A stretch of DNA of 64,000 bases from Pantoea rwandensis (GCF_002095475.1 NZ_MLFR01000014.1:61801-125800), one strand, 5' to 3'. Positions 20,640-30,932 are shown, counted from the first letter of the stretch. Translations and numbers: made by a program. The notes: generated by a model not told the origin, from the sequence alone.

Positions 20640-21005
20640 ATGCGTCTATGTCTGTGTGGCCTGTTGTTGTTGACCCTGGCGGGTTGTAGCAGCAACAAAC
20701 CGATGATCAACACCTCGCAGTCACTGGTGATGGAATCCTCAGTGCTTTCTGCCGGTATCATTACCGATGAGCCCACGCTGGCGAGTCGTGATGGACAGCA
20801 GCGTGCATCCAGCGTGCTCTATAATCAGCGTGAAACACCGGTGACAGTGCACTATCGTTTCTATTGGTATGACGATAAAGGCTTGGAGATTACGCCTGAA
20901 GAACCGGCGCAAACTCAAACCGTTCCAGCGCATGGCAGCACAGAAGTTGTCTCGCAAATCGGCAATTTGACCGCCAGCAAGGTGCGTCTCTATCTTTTTC
21001 TCTGA
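20640..21005 (+). CDS. ycfL: YcfL family lipoprotein
   Basis: 121 residues with a lipoprotein signal: MRLCLCGLLLLTLAGCSS, lipidated Cys in LAGC. The mature part (QSLVMESSVLSAGI, VTVHYRFYWYDDKGLE) matches E. coli YcfL, a DUF1425 protein of unknown function encoded beside lpoB. A GTG one codon upstream is an alternative start. Confidence 0.88.
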   Translation: MRLCLCGLLLLTLAGCSSNKPMINTSQSLVMESSVLSAGIITDEPTLASRDGQQRASSVLYNQRETPVTVHYRFYWYDDKGLEITPEEPAQTQTVPAHGSTEVVSQIGNLTASKVRLYLFL

Positions 21006-21015
21006 GGAGTAAGCT

Positions 21016-21612
21016 GTGATTCGCAGTGTAAAACGTTCCAGCGCACTTTTATTTGCGCTGATGCTCACCGGTTGTGTGGTGAAGCAACAAACTCCGGCAC
21101 CGGTCGAACCGACTCAGCCAACCACGCCAACACAACCGGAACAGCCGCCAACGCAGCCGGTGCCACCGCCGCAAACCGTGCCGCAACCGCCTAAGCTGAA
21201 AACCATTAACTGGAGTGCCAGCGTACAGCCACTAGTGGCGAACATGGTGCAGTCGGCCGGGGTAAACCCAGGCAGCGTATTGCTGGTGGACCGGATTAAA
21301 AACAGTACCAACGGCGCGTTGCAAAGCGATAAAGCCACCGATGCGATTCAAAGCGCTTTGGCGAACAACGGGAAATTTACGCTAGTTACCCCGGATCAGT
21401 TAGCGCAAGCGAAGCAAGCGTTAGGGTTATCCGCGGATGACAGCCTGAATTCGCGCAGTAAGGCCATTGGCCTGGCGCGTAACGTCAATGCGCAGTATGT
21501 GCTCTACAGTAACGCGCAAGGTGATGTGAAATCTCCCACACTGCAAATGCAGCTGATGCTGGTGCAGACCGGTGAAATCATCTGGTCAGGCAATGGTATT
21601 GCACAACCCTGA
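21016..21612 (+). CDS. lpoB: Penicillin-binding protein activator LpoB
   Basis: Outer-membrane lipoprotein that reaches through the periplasm to activate PBP1b. 198 residues; the GTG start at 21016 follows GAGGAGT. Lipobox LTGC, then a long Pro/Thr/Gln linker (about 28-60), then the globular domain (INWSASVQPLVANMVQSAG, LLVDRIKN). The linker gives the reach needed to span the periplasm. Its end overlaps thiK. Confidence 0.94.
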   Translation: MIRSVKRSSALLFALMLTGCVVKQQTPAPVEPTQPTTPTQPEQPPTQPVPPPQTVPQPPKLKTINWSASVQPLVANMVQSAGVNPGSVLLVDRIKNSTNGALQSDKATDAIQSALANNGKFTLVTPDQLAQAKQALGLSADDSLNSRSKAIGLARNVNAQYVLYSNAQGDVKSPTLQMQLMLVQTGEIIWSGNGIAQP

Positions 21613-22414
21613 TCCGCTGCTACAACACCTGATTGAGCAACAATGGCCGACAGCGCAAGCTGGCGGTCATTTTTTCGCGCTACCGGGATTAAGCGGCAAC
21701 AGCATCCACGTGCAAACCGTGCAGGGTGAGCTGCTGGCAAGGCGTGCGCCTTTGCAACCCATCCCGTTTGTCGATCGACAGCGCGAATTTCGTGTGTTGC
21801 ACAAAATGCGCCATGCACCACTCGGCCCTGCTCCTGTCCGCTGGCATGAACCGTGGCTATTACAGGATTGGCTAGCAGGTACAGTGCTGACACCCGAGCA
21901 ATTCAATCAACAGCAAGTTGCGGTGCTGGCGTTATTGCAGCGTCTACATCAGCAGCCGCTAACAGGCTATCGTCTTCGGCTTACGCCACTGTTAGAGCGC
22001 TATTGGCAGCTGTGTCAGCAACGCCACTGGCGCTGGCAGCACCATTTGCGGCGCTTACTCAAGCAAGGTGAACCTCAGCCCCTGCGTCTCGCACCGGTGC
22101 ATATGGACATCCACGCGGGTAATGTGATCGCCACGCCAAATGGATTACGCCTGATCGACTGGGAATACGCGGCCGACGGTGATGTGGCGCTGGAACTCGC
22201 GGCACTGTGCGCGGTCGATGGGAAACACGAATTGGACTGGATCGCCGGGTATGCGCAACAAAACCAGCTCGATGAAAAAGTGCTAACGCGTCAGATGCGC
22301 CGCTGGCAGCCCTGGCTCCAACTGCTGATGGCATGCTGGTATCAGCTGCGCGCCGAGCAGAGCCATGACCCTACATTGCAGCAGCTGGCCCGATCCAGCT
22401 GGCAGGATCTTTAA
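21593..22414 (+). CDS. thiK: Thiamine kinase
   Basis: Phosphorylates salvaged thiamine. About 273 residues, choline/aminoglycoside kinase fold: the catalytic HMDIHAGN loop and the metal-binding LIDWEYAADGD are both clear. The start is uncertain; ATG at 21593 overlaps lpoB by 20 bases, and ATG at 21572 is possible. Divergent from E. coli ThiK over much of its length, but the position between lpoB and nagZ is conserved. Confidence 0.87.
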   Translation: MVLHNPDPLLQHLIEQQWPTAQAGGHFFALPGLSGNSIHVQTVQGELLARRAPLQPIPFVDRQREFRVLHKMRHAPLGPAPVRWHEPWLLQDWLAGTVLTPEQFNQQQVAVLALLQRLHQQPLTGYRLRLTPLLERYWQLCQQRHWRWQHHLRRLLKQGEPQPLRLAPVHMDIHAGNVIATPNGLRLIDWEYAADGDVALELAALCAVDGKHELDWIAGYAQQNQLDEKVLTRQMRRWQPWLQLLMACWYQLRAEQSHDPTLQQLARSSWQDL

Positions 22415-22429
22415 CTCAGGATTGTAAAC

Positions 22430-23473
22430 ATGACCATGAATACCCCCGGCCCACTGATGTTGGATGTGGAAAGCTATGAACTCGACGCCGAAGAGCGAGA
22501 GATTCTGCAGCATCCTCTGGTAGGTGGGTTGATTTTGTTTGCCCGCAACTTTCACGACGTAGAGCAATTAGCAGAGCTGGTACGTCAGATTCGTGCCGCC
22601 TCACGTAATCGTCTGGTGGTGGCCGTGGATCAGGAAGGAGGACGCGTGCAGCGCTTCCGCGATGGCTTCACCAAGCTGCCTGCCATGCAATCTTTTGCCG
22701 CTCTGCACGATATCAATACCGCTGGCGAGGTTGCACAGCAGGCGGGTTGGCAAATGGCGGCAGAGATGATCGCCATGGATATCGATATCAGCTTTGCGCC
22801 CGTGCTGGATATCGGTCACATCAGTGCGGCAATTGGCGACCGTTCATTCCACGAAGATCCGGCGATTGCATTGCAAATGGCGCGTCGCTTCATTAATGGC
22901 ATGCACGAAGCAGGGATGAAAACCACCGGCAAACACTTCCCTGGCCATGGTGCGGTGAGTGCAGATTCGCACAAAGAGACGCCGCGCGATCCACGCGATG
23001 CCGCGACGCTGCGCCAGCACGATATGGCGATCTTCAAGCAGTTGATTGATGAGCAACTGCTGGATGCCGTGATGCCCGCCCATGTTATCTATACTGAGAT
23101 CGATCCTTTACCCGCCAGCGGTTCGCCCTATTGGTTGCAAACGGTGTTGCGTAAAGAACTCGGTTTTAATGGCGTGATTTTCTCCGACGATCTGTCAATG
23201 GAGGGTGCAGCGGTGATGGGCAGCTATGCCGAGCGCGCACAGCAGTCACTGAATGCCGGATGCGACATGATCCTGGTGTGTAATCAGCGCGAAGGCGCGG
23301 TTAGTGTGTTGGATAACTTGACGCCGATCCAGGCGGAGCGTGTCACGCAGTTATACCATCAAGGTCGTTTCACGCGTCAGACTCTGCAGTCCAGCGAACG
23401 CTGGAAGCAGAATCATCACCAGCTCAGCGCGTTACAAGATCGCTGGCTGGAGCACAAAGCTTCGGGCAGATAA
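22430..23473 (+). CDS. nagZ: Beta-N-acetylhexosaminidase NagZ
   Basis: Cytoplasmic GH3 enzyme that removes GlcNAc from anhydro-muropeptides in cell-wall recycling, generating inducers of AmpC-type beta-lactamase where AmpR is present. 347 residues. KHFPGHG (168-174), the catalytic Asp/His pair in ADSHKE (about 179-181) and nucleophile Asp253 in FSDDLSM are all visible. Confidence 0.96.
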   Translation: MTMNTPGPLMLDVESYELDAEEREILQHPLVGGLILFARNFHDVEQLAELVRQIRAASRNRLVVAVDQEGGRVQRFRDGFTKLPAMQSFAALHDINTAGEVAQQAGWQMAAEMIAMDIDISFAPVLDIGHISAAIGDRSFHEDPAIALQMARRFINGMHEAGMKTTGKHFPGHGAVSADSHKETPRDPRDAATLRQHDMAIFKQLIDEQLLDAVMPAHVIYTEIDPLPASGSPYWLQTVLRKELGFNGVIFSDDLSMEGAAVMGSYAERAQQSLNAGCDMILVCNQREGAVSVLDNLTPIQAERVTQLYHQGRFTRQTLQSSERWKQNHHQLSALQDRWLEHKASGR

Positions 23474-23512
23474 GCACCGCTGCCCGGATTTCATTCCACG
23501 CTGAGGATAATC

Positions 23513-24055
23513 ATGATCATCTATCTGCACGGTTTTGATTCCAACAGTCCGGGCAACCATGAAAAAGTGCTGCAACTGCAGTTTATTGACCCGGATGTCA
23601 GGCTTGTCAGTTACAGCACGCTTCACCCTAAACATGACATGCAGTTCTTGCTGAAAGAGAGCGACAAGCTATTACAGCAAGGGGGGGACGCGCACCCGCT
23701 GATCTGTGGTGTCGGCTTGGGCGGCTACTGGGCCGAGCGTATTGGTTTCCTGTGCGGTATGCGGCAAGTGATCTTCAATCCAAATCTGTTCCCGTTTGAG
23801 AACATGGAAGGTAAGATTGATCGCCCGGAAGAGTACCTCGATATCGCCACCAAATGTGTCAGCGATTTCCGCGAGAAGAATCGCGATCGCTGCCTGGCGA
23901 TTCTGTCGCGCCATGACGAAGCGCTCGACAACCAACGCAGTGCTGCGCAGTTACATCCTTTCTATGAAATTGTGTGGGACGAAGAAGCCAGCCATAAATT
24001 CAAAAACATCTCACCGCATCTGCAACGTATTAAAGCGTTTAAGACCCTTGCCTAA
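23513..24055 (+). CDS. ycfP: YcfP, alpha/beta-hydrolase-like protein
   Basis: 180 residues, same length as I recall for E. coli YcfP (UPF0227). The [14 protein letters not shown]-terminus and [13 protein letters not shown] resemble an esterase nucleophile region, but the usual Ser in GxSxG is replaced (GLG), so catalytic activity is doubtful. Function unknown. Last gene of the hinT operon; a GC-rich hairpin (24064-24082) follows. Confidence 0.9.
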   Translation: MIIYLHGFDSNSPGNHEKVLQLQFIDPDVRLVSYSTLHPKHDMQFLLKESDKLLQQGGDAHPLICGVGLGGYWAERIGFLCGMRQVIFNPNLFPFENMEGKIDRPEEYLDIATKCVSDFREKNRDRCLAILSRHDEALDNQRSAAQLHPFYEIVWDEEASHKFKNISPHLQRIKAFKTLA

Positions 24056-24119
24056 GCCGCTTAGCGCCGCGTGATGCGGCGCACAAAATGTGTAACATTC
24101 TGATAATGCTGTTGAAAGA

Positions 24120-24133
24120 TTGATGTACATCAA
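24120..24133 (+). promoter_or_regulatory. FNR box upstream of ndh
   Basis: TTGATGTACATCAA is a perfect match to the FNR consensus TTGAT-N4-ATCAA. E. coli ndh is repressed by FNR without oxygen, so the same control is expected. Confidence 0.85.
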
Positions 24134-24267
24134 TTTTCTTATGATCTGTCGATAACGCCGTGATATTCTGCCCTCAGCTCGCGATTTAAACGTCGCCAAC
24201 CCTATGTTTATTAAGGTTTTTAGTAACCATTAATTAACTATTGGTTTACAACTTTGAGGGGGTCTTT

Positions 24268-25572
24268 TTGACTACATCTATGGAAAAAATCGTCATTATT
24301 GGCGGTGGTGCTGGCGGCTTAGAGCTGGCAACGCAACTTGGCCATAAGCTTGGCCGCAGCAAGAAAGCCGAGATCATTCTCGTCGATCGCAACCACAGTC
24401 ACCTGTGGAAGCCGCTGCTGCATGAAGTCGCAACCGGTTCAATGGACGAAGGTATTGATGCGTTGAGTTATCTGGCGCATGCGCGTAACCATGGCTTCCA
24501 GTTCCAGCTGGGATCGCTGACGCAAATTAATCGTGAAAACAAAACCCTGCATCTGGCCGAGATTCGTGACAGTAACGGTGAATTGTTGGTACCTGAACGT
24601 GAAATGGCCTACGACCGTTTAGTGGTTGCACTGGGCAGTACGTCAAATGATTTCGGTACCCCGGGCGTTAAAGATCACTGTATCTTCCTGGATAACCCGC
24701 ATCAGGCGCGTCGTTTCCATAATGAAATGCTCAACCTGTTCCTGCGCTTCTCCGCCAGCGAAGGTAGCTTGGAAAAAGTGAATATTGCGATTGTCGGCGG
24801 CGGCGCAACCGGCGTTGAACTGTCGGCAGAGCTGTATAACGCGGTCAAGCAACTGCATAGCTATGGCTACAAAGGCCTTGATAGCTCATCACTGAACGTG
24901 ACGCTGGTGGAAGCCGGTGAACGTATTCTGCCTGCCTTACCTCCGCGCATTTCTGCGGCGGCGCATCAAGAACTGACCAAGCTGGGTGTGCGTGTTTTGA
25001 CGCAAACCATGGTCACCAGCGCAACAGAAGAGGGGCTGAACACCAAAGGCGGCGAATTTATCAATGCTGATCTGATGGTGTGGGCTGCGGGTATTAAAGC
25101 GCCAGACTTTATGAAAGAGATCGGTGGGCTGGAAACTAACCGTATCAATCAGCTGGTGGTCAAAGACACGCTGCAAACCACGCTGGATGATGACATCTAC
25201 GCGATTGGTGACTGTGCCTCCTGCGCACTGCCGAGTGGCGGTTTTGTGCCACCGCGTGCGCAGTCTGCGCATCAGATGGCCTCACGCGCGCTGGAGAACA
25301 TTCTGGCGCAGCGTAAAGGCAAGCCGCTCAAAGCTTACGTCTATAAAGATCATGGTTCACTGGTATCACTGTCGCGCTTCACCACTGTCGGTAGCCTGAT
25401 GGGGAATCTGATGCGTGGATCGATGATGGTCGAAGGGCGCATTGCGCGATTTGTCTACATCTCTCTATATCGTATGCACCAGATTGCGCTCCACGGATAT
25501 TTCAAAACTGGCCTGATGATGCTAGTGGGTAGCCTGAACCGCGTGCTGCGTCCGCGCCTCAAGCTGCACTGA
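24268..25572 (+). CDS. ndh: NADH dehydrogenase II (non-proton-pumping)
   Basis: Peripheral membrane flavoprotein passing electrons from NADH to quinone. 434 residues. FAD motif GGGAGGLE near residue 12, NADH motif [13 protein letters not shown] near 180, and YAIGDCAS near the C-terminal third. The start is TTG at 24268, preceded by GAGGGGGT, giving [13 protein letters not shown] and the E. coli length. The C-terminus ends in a basic amphipathic tail ([10 protein letters not shown]), the membrane anchor. Confidence 0.96.
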   Translation: MTTSMEKIVIIGGGAGGLELATQLGHKLGRSKKAEIILVDRNHSHLWKPLLHEVATGSMDEGIDALSYLAHARNHGFQFQLGSLTQINRENKTLHLAEIRDSNGELLVPEREMAYDRLVVALGSTSNDFGTPGVKDHCIFLDNPHQARRFHNEMLNLFLRFSASEGSLEKVNIAIVGGGATGVELSAELYNAVKQLHSYGYKGLDSSSLNVTLVEAGERILPALPPRISAAAHQELTKLGVRVLTQTMVTSATEEGLNTKGGEFINADLMVWAAGIKAPDFMKEIGGLETNRINQLVVKDTLQTTLDDDIYAIGDCASCALPSGGFVPPRAQSAHQMASRALENILAQRKGKPLKAYVYKDHGSLVSLSRFTTVGSLMGNLMRGSMMVEGRIARFVYISLYRMHQIALHGYFKTGLMMLVGSLNRVLRPRLKLH

Positions 25573-25579
25573 TGATTGA

Positions 25580-25600
25580 CGGGCGGTAACAGGCCGCCCG
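25580..25600 (+). terminator. Hairpin after ndh
   Basis: CGGGCGG and CCGCCCG form a 7-bp stem with a 7-base loop, followed by ATGCCCCTTTAT. A weak T run, so termination is probable but not certain. Confidence 0.5.
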
Positions 25601-25868
25601 ATGCCCCTTTATCTGCCGTAATCCCCTGAAAAACGACAATTCAGCTTAAGGTTACGGCGGTATTTCAGCTCCTCTCAGAACTCTCTGAAAAACTGGCCCT
25701 GACGGCTTTCCGCTGCGTTTCCTCCATTAATCTGATGTTGCAATTACGGACCATCTGTAAAACTTATATCCACAAACACGGCGCGGCGCGCACGCCGGTT
25801 ATGCCTCGGCTACTCAGGATCTGGTAGCGGCAGGAATGCGCGGTAACAACATTCAGGAGGACATTCCT

Positions 25869-26411
25869 GTGAATAAATCAATGTTAGCGGGTATCGGTAT
25901 CGGCGTGGCAGCAGCATTAGGTGTGGCCGCCGTCGCCAGCATGGATGTCTTTGATCGCGGCCCGCAGTATGCACAGGTTCTCTCGGCGACGCCGATTAAA
26001 GAGAGCATCAAACAACCGCGACAGGAGTGTCGCAACGTGACGTTAACGCACCGTCGTCCCGTACAGGATGAGAACCGCATCGCCGGTTCAGTGTTGGGTG
26101 CAGTGGCGGGCGGCGTGCTCGGTCACCAATTTGGTGGCGGTCGTGGGCGCGATGTCGCAACGGTAGCCGGTGCGCTGGCGGGCGGCTACGGTGGTAATCA
26201 GGTGCAGGGTGCATTGCAGGATCGTGATACCTACACCACCAACGAGCAGCGTTGCAAAACCGTCTATGACAAACAGGAAAAAATGCTGGGTTATGATGTG
26301 ACCTATAAAATAGGCGACCAGCAGGGCAAAATCCGTATGGAGAATGACCCTGGCACCCGCATTCAACTTGACCGTAATGGTCAGCTGATCCTGAATTCGA
26401 ATCAGGCCTAA
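25869..26411 (+). CDS. ycfJ: Glycine-zipper protein YcfJ
   Basis: 180 residues. An N-terminal hydrophobic segment (MLAGIGIGVAAALGVAAVAS), then a glycine-zipper 2TM region (GSVLGAVAGGVLGHQFGGGRGRDVATVAGALAGGYGGNQ), then a soluble tail. The start is GTG at 25869 after AGGAGGACATTCC. Envelope protein of unsettled role, related to SlyB/OsmB-type glycine-zipper proteins. Confidence 0.93.
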   Translation: MNKSMLAGIGIGVAAALGVAAVASMDVFDRGPQYAQVLSATPIKESIKQPRQECRNVTLTHRRPVQDENRIAGSVLGAVAGGVLGHQFGGGRGRDVATVAGALAGGYGGNQVQGALQDRDTYTTNEQRCKTVYDKQEKMLGYDVTYKIGDQQGKIRMENDPGTRIQLDRNGQLILNSNQA

Positions 26412-26444
26412 TTGGGCAAAGACACGTCACAGTAGCAGTAAAGG

Positions 26445-26470
26445 AAAAAGCGCCGCAAGGCGCTTTTTTT
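26445..26470. terminator. Terminator between ycfJ and mfd
   Basis: GCGCC-GCAA-GGCGC flanked by A5 and T7, so it can work on both strands. It ends ycfJ transcripts and may also stop read-through from mfd. Confidence 0.85.
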
Positions 26471-26578
26471 ATGGTGTAAACCGGTTCGGGGAGATTTATC
26501 TCGCGCCCCGACAGCGACAATGTTGCGTTCAGACGCGCAATGCATTGCTGCGCTACGCTTGATGCGGCAGAGAGGACG

Positions 26579-29500
26579 CTAAACCCGATTCTTCGCCAGT
26601 TCGCTGATAAAACCCTGCACCCACTCCATCCGCGCTTTACGTTCTTCCAGATCGCGGGTGAACCTCAGGCGGGTTGGGCCATCCAACTTCCACTGTTTGG
26701 GATCTTTTTGCAGCAGGCCAATCAACCAGCCGGGATCGACATGGTTCTGCGGCGCAAACTCGAAGAATCCGCCTTTCTCACTGGCTTCAATTTTACGCAC
26801 GCCCAGCTCCCGCGCCACCAGACGTAAACCTGCCACATCCAGAAGATTTCGCGCTGCGTCCGGCAACTTGCCAAATCGGTCGATCATTTCAACTTTCAGT
26901 TCCGCCAGTTCTTGCTCGTCACTGGCTGAAGCAACGCGTTTGTAGAGTGACAAACGCGTATTCACATCGGGGATAAAGTCATCCGGCAGCAGCGCAGGCA
27001 TACGCAGTTCGATTTCGGTCTGATTGCTAGTGAGATCTTCCAGTGAGGGTTCGCGTCCGGCTTTCAGTGCATCGACGGCGTTTTCCAGTAATTCCATATA
27101 CAGCGTAAAGCCAATGGTCTCCATTTGGCCGCTCTGATCTTCACCTAACAGTTCACCGGCACCACGGATCTCCAGATCGTGAGTTGCCAGCGCAAACCCT
27201 GCGCCTAAATCTTCCAGCGAGGCGATGGCTTCCAGACGTTTCTGGGCATCGGTTGTCATGGCTTTGGGATGCGGTGTCAGCAGCCAGGCATAGGCTTGGT
27301 GATGCGAACGACCGACACGACCGCGCAATTGGTGCAACTGTGCCAGGCCGAAGTGATCGGCGCGTTCAATGATGATGGTGTTGGCGCTCGGCACATCAAT
27401 ACCGGTTTCGATAATAGTGGTACACACCAGCACGTTAAAGCGTTGGTGGTGGAAATCATTCATCACCCGTTCCAGATCGCGCTCGCGCATTTGGCCGTGA
27501 CCAATGGCGATACGGGCTTCAGGCACCAGTTCCGCTAAACGTTGTGACGCTTTTTCGATATTCTCGACATCGTTATACAGGTAGTAGACCTGACCACCAC
27601 GCAAGATTTCACGCAGTATCGCCTCGCGCACCACTAAGCTATCGTACTCACGCACAAAAGTTTTCACCGCCAGGCGTCGGGCTGGCGGCGTGGCAATGAT
27701 CGACAGATCACGCATGCCGCTCATCGCCATATTCAAGGTGCGTGGAATCGGTGTGGCGGTGAGTGTGAGGATATCGACATCGGCGCGCATCGCTTTGATG
27801 CGTTCTTTATGACGCACACCGAAGCGGTGTTCTTCATCAACAATCAGCAGCCCGAGATCGTGCCACTTCAGGTCGTTTGACAGCAACTTATGAGTACCGA
27901 TCAGGATATCCACTTTGCCTTCTTGCGCCTGTTCCAGCACCTGGCTTTGCTCTTTAGCGCTGCGAAAGCGTGAAAGCATCTCAATGCGCACAGGCCAGTT
28001 GGCAAAGCGGTCACGGAAGTTGTCGTAATGCTGCTGAGCCAGCAGGGTAGTGGGCACCAATACCGCAACCTGTTTGGCATTCTCAACGGCGAGGAAAGCG
28101 GCGCGCATCGCCACTTCGGTTTTACCAAAGCCCACGTCGCCACATACCAGGCGGTCCATTGCCAGCGGCTGGCACATATCGCTCAGCACAGCGTTAATCG
28201 CCTGGCCCTGATCCGGCGTGGTTTCAAACGGGAAGCCTTCGCAGAACAGTTGATATTGATCCCGATCGTGCTTAAAGGCGAAGCCGGTTTTAGCCGCGCG
28301 TTGGGCATAGATATCCAACAGTTCAGCGGCGACATCGCGCACTTTCTCTGCTGCTTTTTGCCGCGCGCGCGACCAGGCATCACTGCCTAATTTGTGCAGC
28401 GGGGCATTCTCGTCTGCGCCACCCGCGTAGCGACTGATCAGGTGTAGTGATGAGACAGGGACGTAAAGCTTGGCGTCACCGGCATAAGACAACATCAGGT
28501 ATTCAGCCACAATACCGCCCGCTTCCAGGGTGGTCAGGCCAATGTAGCGACCCACGCCATGCTCCAGATGCACCACCGGCTGGCCAGGGTGTAACTCGGC
28601 CAGGTTGCGGATCAACACATCGGGATTGATGGTGCGGCGATTATCCTGGCGACGACGACTAACACGCTCACCCAGCAGGTCGCTTTCACAAATCAACGCA
28701 CGATGACCTGCGCTATCAATAAAGCCACGCTCGCTGGCACCGATCATCAAACTGTGGGGCTGTTTGGCGGCTTCTTCAAAGCGCTCAATGGGTTGCGGGC
28801 GCAGTTTGATGCGCGCCAGCAGCTCCTGCAAGCTTTCACGACGGCCTTCACTTTCCACCGAGAAAATGATCTGCCCTTCGAACTGTTCCATGAACTGGCG
28901 CAGCAGATCGAGTGGCGCTTTGGCCTGTGCCTGCACCGTCAGTTCAGGCAGCGGTTGATAGCCGAGATTGGTATTGGCGGCTTTATTGGGCAGGGTTTCG
29001 CTGCTCAACTGCATGCGCGGCCAGGCTTTTAACTCACCCAACAACGCATCAGGACGCAACCACAAGGTGGCCGGTTCCAGCAGTGGGCGCATGGGGTCGA
29101 TGCGGCGGTTCTCATAGCGTGCATTGGCGTCCTGCCAGAAACGATCCGCACTGCTGTGGAGATCGCCGTTGTTCAGTACCAGCGTGTTGGCGGGCAGATA
29201 GCTGAACAGCGTCGGTAGCTCTTGTTCAAAGAACAGTGGCTGCCAATATTCGATACCTGCGGGTAACGTGCCTTTGCTCACCTGCTGATAGACGTGTTCC
29301 GGCTCGCGGCGCACATCAAAAATTTCGCGCCAGCGAGTACGAAAAAGCTCTATCGCGGCTTTATCGGTGGGGAACTCGTGTGCAGGCAGGAGATTGATGG
29401 CTTCAACGGCTTCCAGTGTGCGCTGGCTGTCGACATCAAACAGACGCAGGCTATCAATTTCGTCATCGAAGAAGTCGATGCGATAAGGCTGATCGCTGCC

Positions 29501-30022
29501 CATCGGGAAGAGGTCAAGCAACGCACCGCGCGTGGCATATTCACCGTGTTCCATCACTTGATCAACGTGGCGATAACCGGCTTGCTCCAACTGGTCACGC
29601 AGCGCATCACGCGAAAGTTTTTGTCCCTGTTTCATCACCAGCGCATGGCCGTGCAGGAAACTGTGTGGGCAAACGCGTTGCATCAGCGTGTTGACCGGCA
29701 TAATCAGCATGCCACGCGTTAGGTTGGGCAGTTGATACAACGTAGAGAGACGTGCGGAAATGATGTCCTGATGCGGTGAGAAACTGTCGTAGGGCAGTGT
29801 CTCCCAGTCGGCGAGATTAGTGACTGGCAGATCGGTAAACTGACGAATCTCCTCCTGCAGACGCAGGGCAGATTGCATATCCGGTGTAATCATCAACACT
29901 GGGCCAGGGTGGCGTTCAGTAATACTCGCGCACTCAACCGCCTGCGCGGCGCCAATCAGTTCGCCAAGCTGACGATGATCGCCTGCTTTAGCAGGCAGGG
30001 TATAACGACTCTGTTCCGACAT
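26579..30022 (-). CDS. mfd: Transcription-repair coupling factor
   Basis: Displaces stalled RNA polymerase and recruits UvrA. 1147 residues, nearly the length I recall for E. coli. UvrB-like N-terminal modules (EYATRGALLDLFPMG), the RNA-polymerase interaction domain (LEHGVGRYIGLTTLEAGG), the RecG-like translocase with Walker A GDVGFGKTEV, DEEH and SRFRSAKEQ, the TRG motif and the C-terminal inhibitory domain all follow in order. The start at 30022 gives MSEQSRYTLPAKAG; upstream in-frame codons lack homology. Confidence 0.97.
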   Translation of the reverse strand: MSEQSRYTLPAKAGDHRQLGELIGAAQAVECASITERHPGPVLMITPDMQSALRLQEEIRQFTDLPVTNLADWETLPYDSFSPHQDIISARLSTLYQLPNLTRGMLIMPVNTLMQRVCPHSFLHGHALVMKQGQKLSRDALRDQLEQAGYRHVDQVMEHGEYATRGALLDLFPMGSDQPYRIDFFDDEIDSLRLFDVDSQRTLEAVEAINLLPAHEFPTDKAAIELFRTRWREIFDVRREPEHVYQQVSKGTLPAGIEYWQPLFFEQELPTLFSYLPANTLVLNNGDLHSSADRFWQDANARYENRRIDPMRPLLEPATLWLRPDALLGELKAWPRMQLSSETLPNKAANTNLGYQPLPELTVQAQAKAPLDLLRQFMEQFEGQIIFSVESEGRRESLQELLARIKLRPQPIERFEEAAKQPHSLMIGASERGFIDSAGHRALICESDLLGERVSRRRQDNRRTINPDVLIRNLAELHPGQPVVHLEHGVGRYIGLTTLEAGGIVAEYLMLSYAGDAKLYVPVSSLHLISRYAGGADENAPLHKLGSDAWSRARQKAAEKVRDVAAELLDIYAQRAAKTGFAFKHDRDQYQLFCEGFPFETTPDQGQAINAVLSDMCQPLAMDRLVCGDVGFGKTEVAMRAAFLAVENAKQVAVLVPTTLLAQQHYDNFRDRFANWPVRIEMLSRFRSAKEQSQVLEQAQEGKVDILIGTHKLLSNDLKWHDLGLLIVDEEHRFGVRHKERIKAMRADVDILTLTATPIPRTLNMAMSGMRDLSIIATPPARRLAVKTFVREYDSLVVREAILREILRGGQVYYLYNDVENIEKASQRLAELVPEARIAIGHGQMRERDLERVMNDFHHQRFNVLVCTTIIETGIDVPSANTIIIERADHFGLAQLHQLRGRVGRSHHQAYAWLLTPHPKAMTTDAQKRLEAIASLEDLGAGFALATHDLEIRGAGELLGEDQSGQMETIGFTLYMELLENAVDALKAGREPSLEDLTSNQTEIELRMPALLPDDFIPDVNTRLSLYKRVASASDEQELAELKVEMIDRFGKLPDAARNLLDVAGLRLVARELGVRKIEASEKGGFFEFAPQNHVDPGWLIGLLQKDPKQWKLDGPTRLRFTRDLEERKARMEWVQGFISELAKNRV

Positions 30023-30110
30023 AAGGACTCGACATTCTCTCCTTGGATTCCAGGGCGTCATCATTCCATAATCTGCCTTGAGGATCATCTGTCACGGTGC
30101 TATTTCTCAT

Positions 30111-30233
30111 CGCCCTTCATACTTCGCACTGTGGCCGCGTTGGCTGCGCCTGCGAACCCCAGTCACTGACTTCAGTAAGCTCCAGGGGATTCACAGGCTT
30201 GGCGCCTTGCCACAGCACGAATTATTTTGGGCT
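30111..30233. repeat. ERIC repeat, copy 1
   Basis: A 123-base imperfect palindrome with the hallmark core seen in ERIC elements (GTAAGCTCC-GGGGATTCAC and the reverse complement of AAGTNAGTGACTGGG). About 90% identical to copy 2 at 30554, in the same orientation. Sits upstream of mfd. The rest of the 306-base gap before the small gene holds only a degenerate fragment: CAGTAAGTGACT at 30239-30250 and its inverse at 30327-30338. Confidence 0.9.
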
Positions 30234-30328
30234 TACTTCAGTAAGTGACTGGAGTTTCATTTCCTTGCCGCGTGATTTAATTTGCGGCTTTAACCTGTGG
30301 AACAGCGCCTTGAATTATTGGGGAACAG

Positions 30329-30538
30329 TCACTTACTGGATTGCTGTGTATAGTGCATACGCGGACGATCGACGTTAGCCCATGACAGCTCTTTCTCCAG
30401 ATGGTAGCTGTGATTGCCGTCGTCCCACTTCACGTAATAGCCGGTTGGCGCATCTCCCTGTTCAAAGACGTTCACGATCTCGCCTCTGATTTCTCCCGAT
30501 TTGTGTTTTACAATACTGCCCTTCGGAAATCTGAACAT
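30329..30538 (-). CDS. Small hypothetical protein, possibly SH3/KOW-like
   Basis: 69 residues starting MFRFPKGSIVKHKSGEIRGE, with GYYVKWDDGNHSYHLEKEL; no signal peptide or membrane segment. The pattern of short beta-strand-like segments with V-K-W and an 'IVKHKSG' opening recalls small SH3-like proteins such as the YodC/DUF2158 group, but I cannot assign a family. A ribosome site (AAAAGGAGTACATCC) precedes the ATG at 30538. Two ERIC copies bracket it, and the inverse repeat at 30327-30338 overlaps its end. Confidence 0.7.
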   Translation of the reverse strand: MFRFPKGSIVKHKSGEIRGEIVNVFEQGDAPTGYYVKWDDGNHSYHLEKELSWANVDRPRMHYTQQSSK

Positions 30539-30553
30539 GGATGTACTCCTTTT

Positions 30554-30676
30554 CGCCCTTCATACTTCGCGCTGTGGCGGCGTTGGCTGCGCCTGCGAAT
30601 CCCAGTCACTTACTTCAGTAAGCTCCTGGGGATTCACAGGCTTGCCGCCTTGCCACAGCGTGAATTATTTTGGGCT
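30554..30676. repeat. ERIC repeat, copy 2
   Basis: A second 123-base ERIC copy, closer to the family consensus than copy 1 (GTAAGCTCCTGGGGATTCAC and AAGTAAGTGACTGGG both intact). It starts 16 bases upstream of the small gene, so its promoter may lie inside the repeat. The remaining bases to lolC (30677-30932) hold AT-rich sequence that must contain the lolC promoter; I could not single it out. Confidence 0.92.
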
Positions 30677-30932
30677 GACTGCGGTGCCTATTAAAAAGGC
30701 TTAATGCGTTGCCGGGTTAAAATATGTGCTGCATAAGAAAGTCTACCGCAGGGCATGCTTAATAAACGCACAATTAGTATCATTATTTTGTCGCAATTTT
30801 ATGCATTGCCGCAGATTGCGACGTATTTGGATGCAACTTTGCCGCAGACTCAGAGGGTTAGAGGTTTCATAAAGCACACGGCTCCTTTATCATCCCACTA
30901 CTTATTTTCAGGCAACTGCCAAGACGGATCTC

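Noticed and set aside
30111..30676. Repeats as an insertion sequence or CRISPR array
   Set aside because: The units match the ERIC core, there is no transposase, and only two copies occur with non-spacer-like sequence between.
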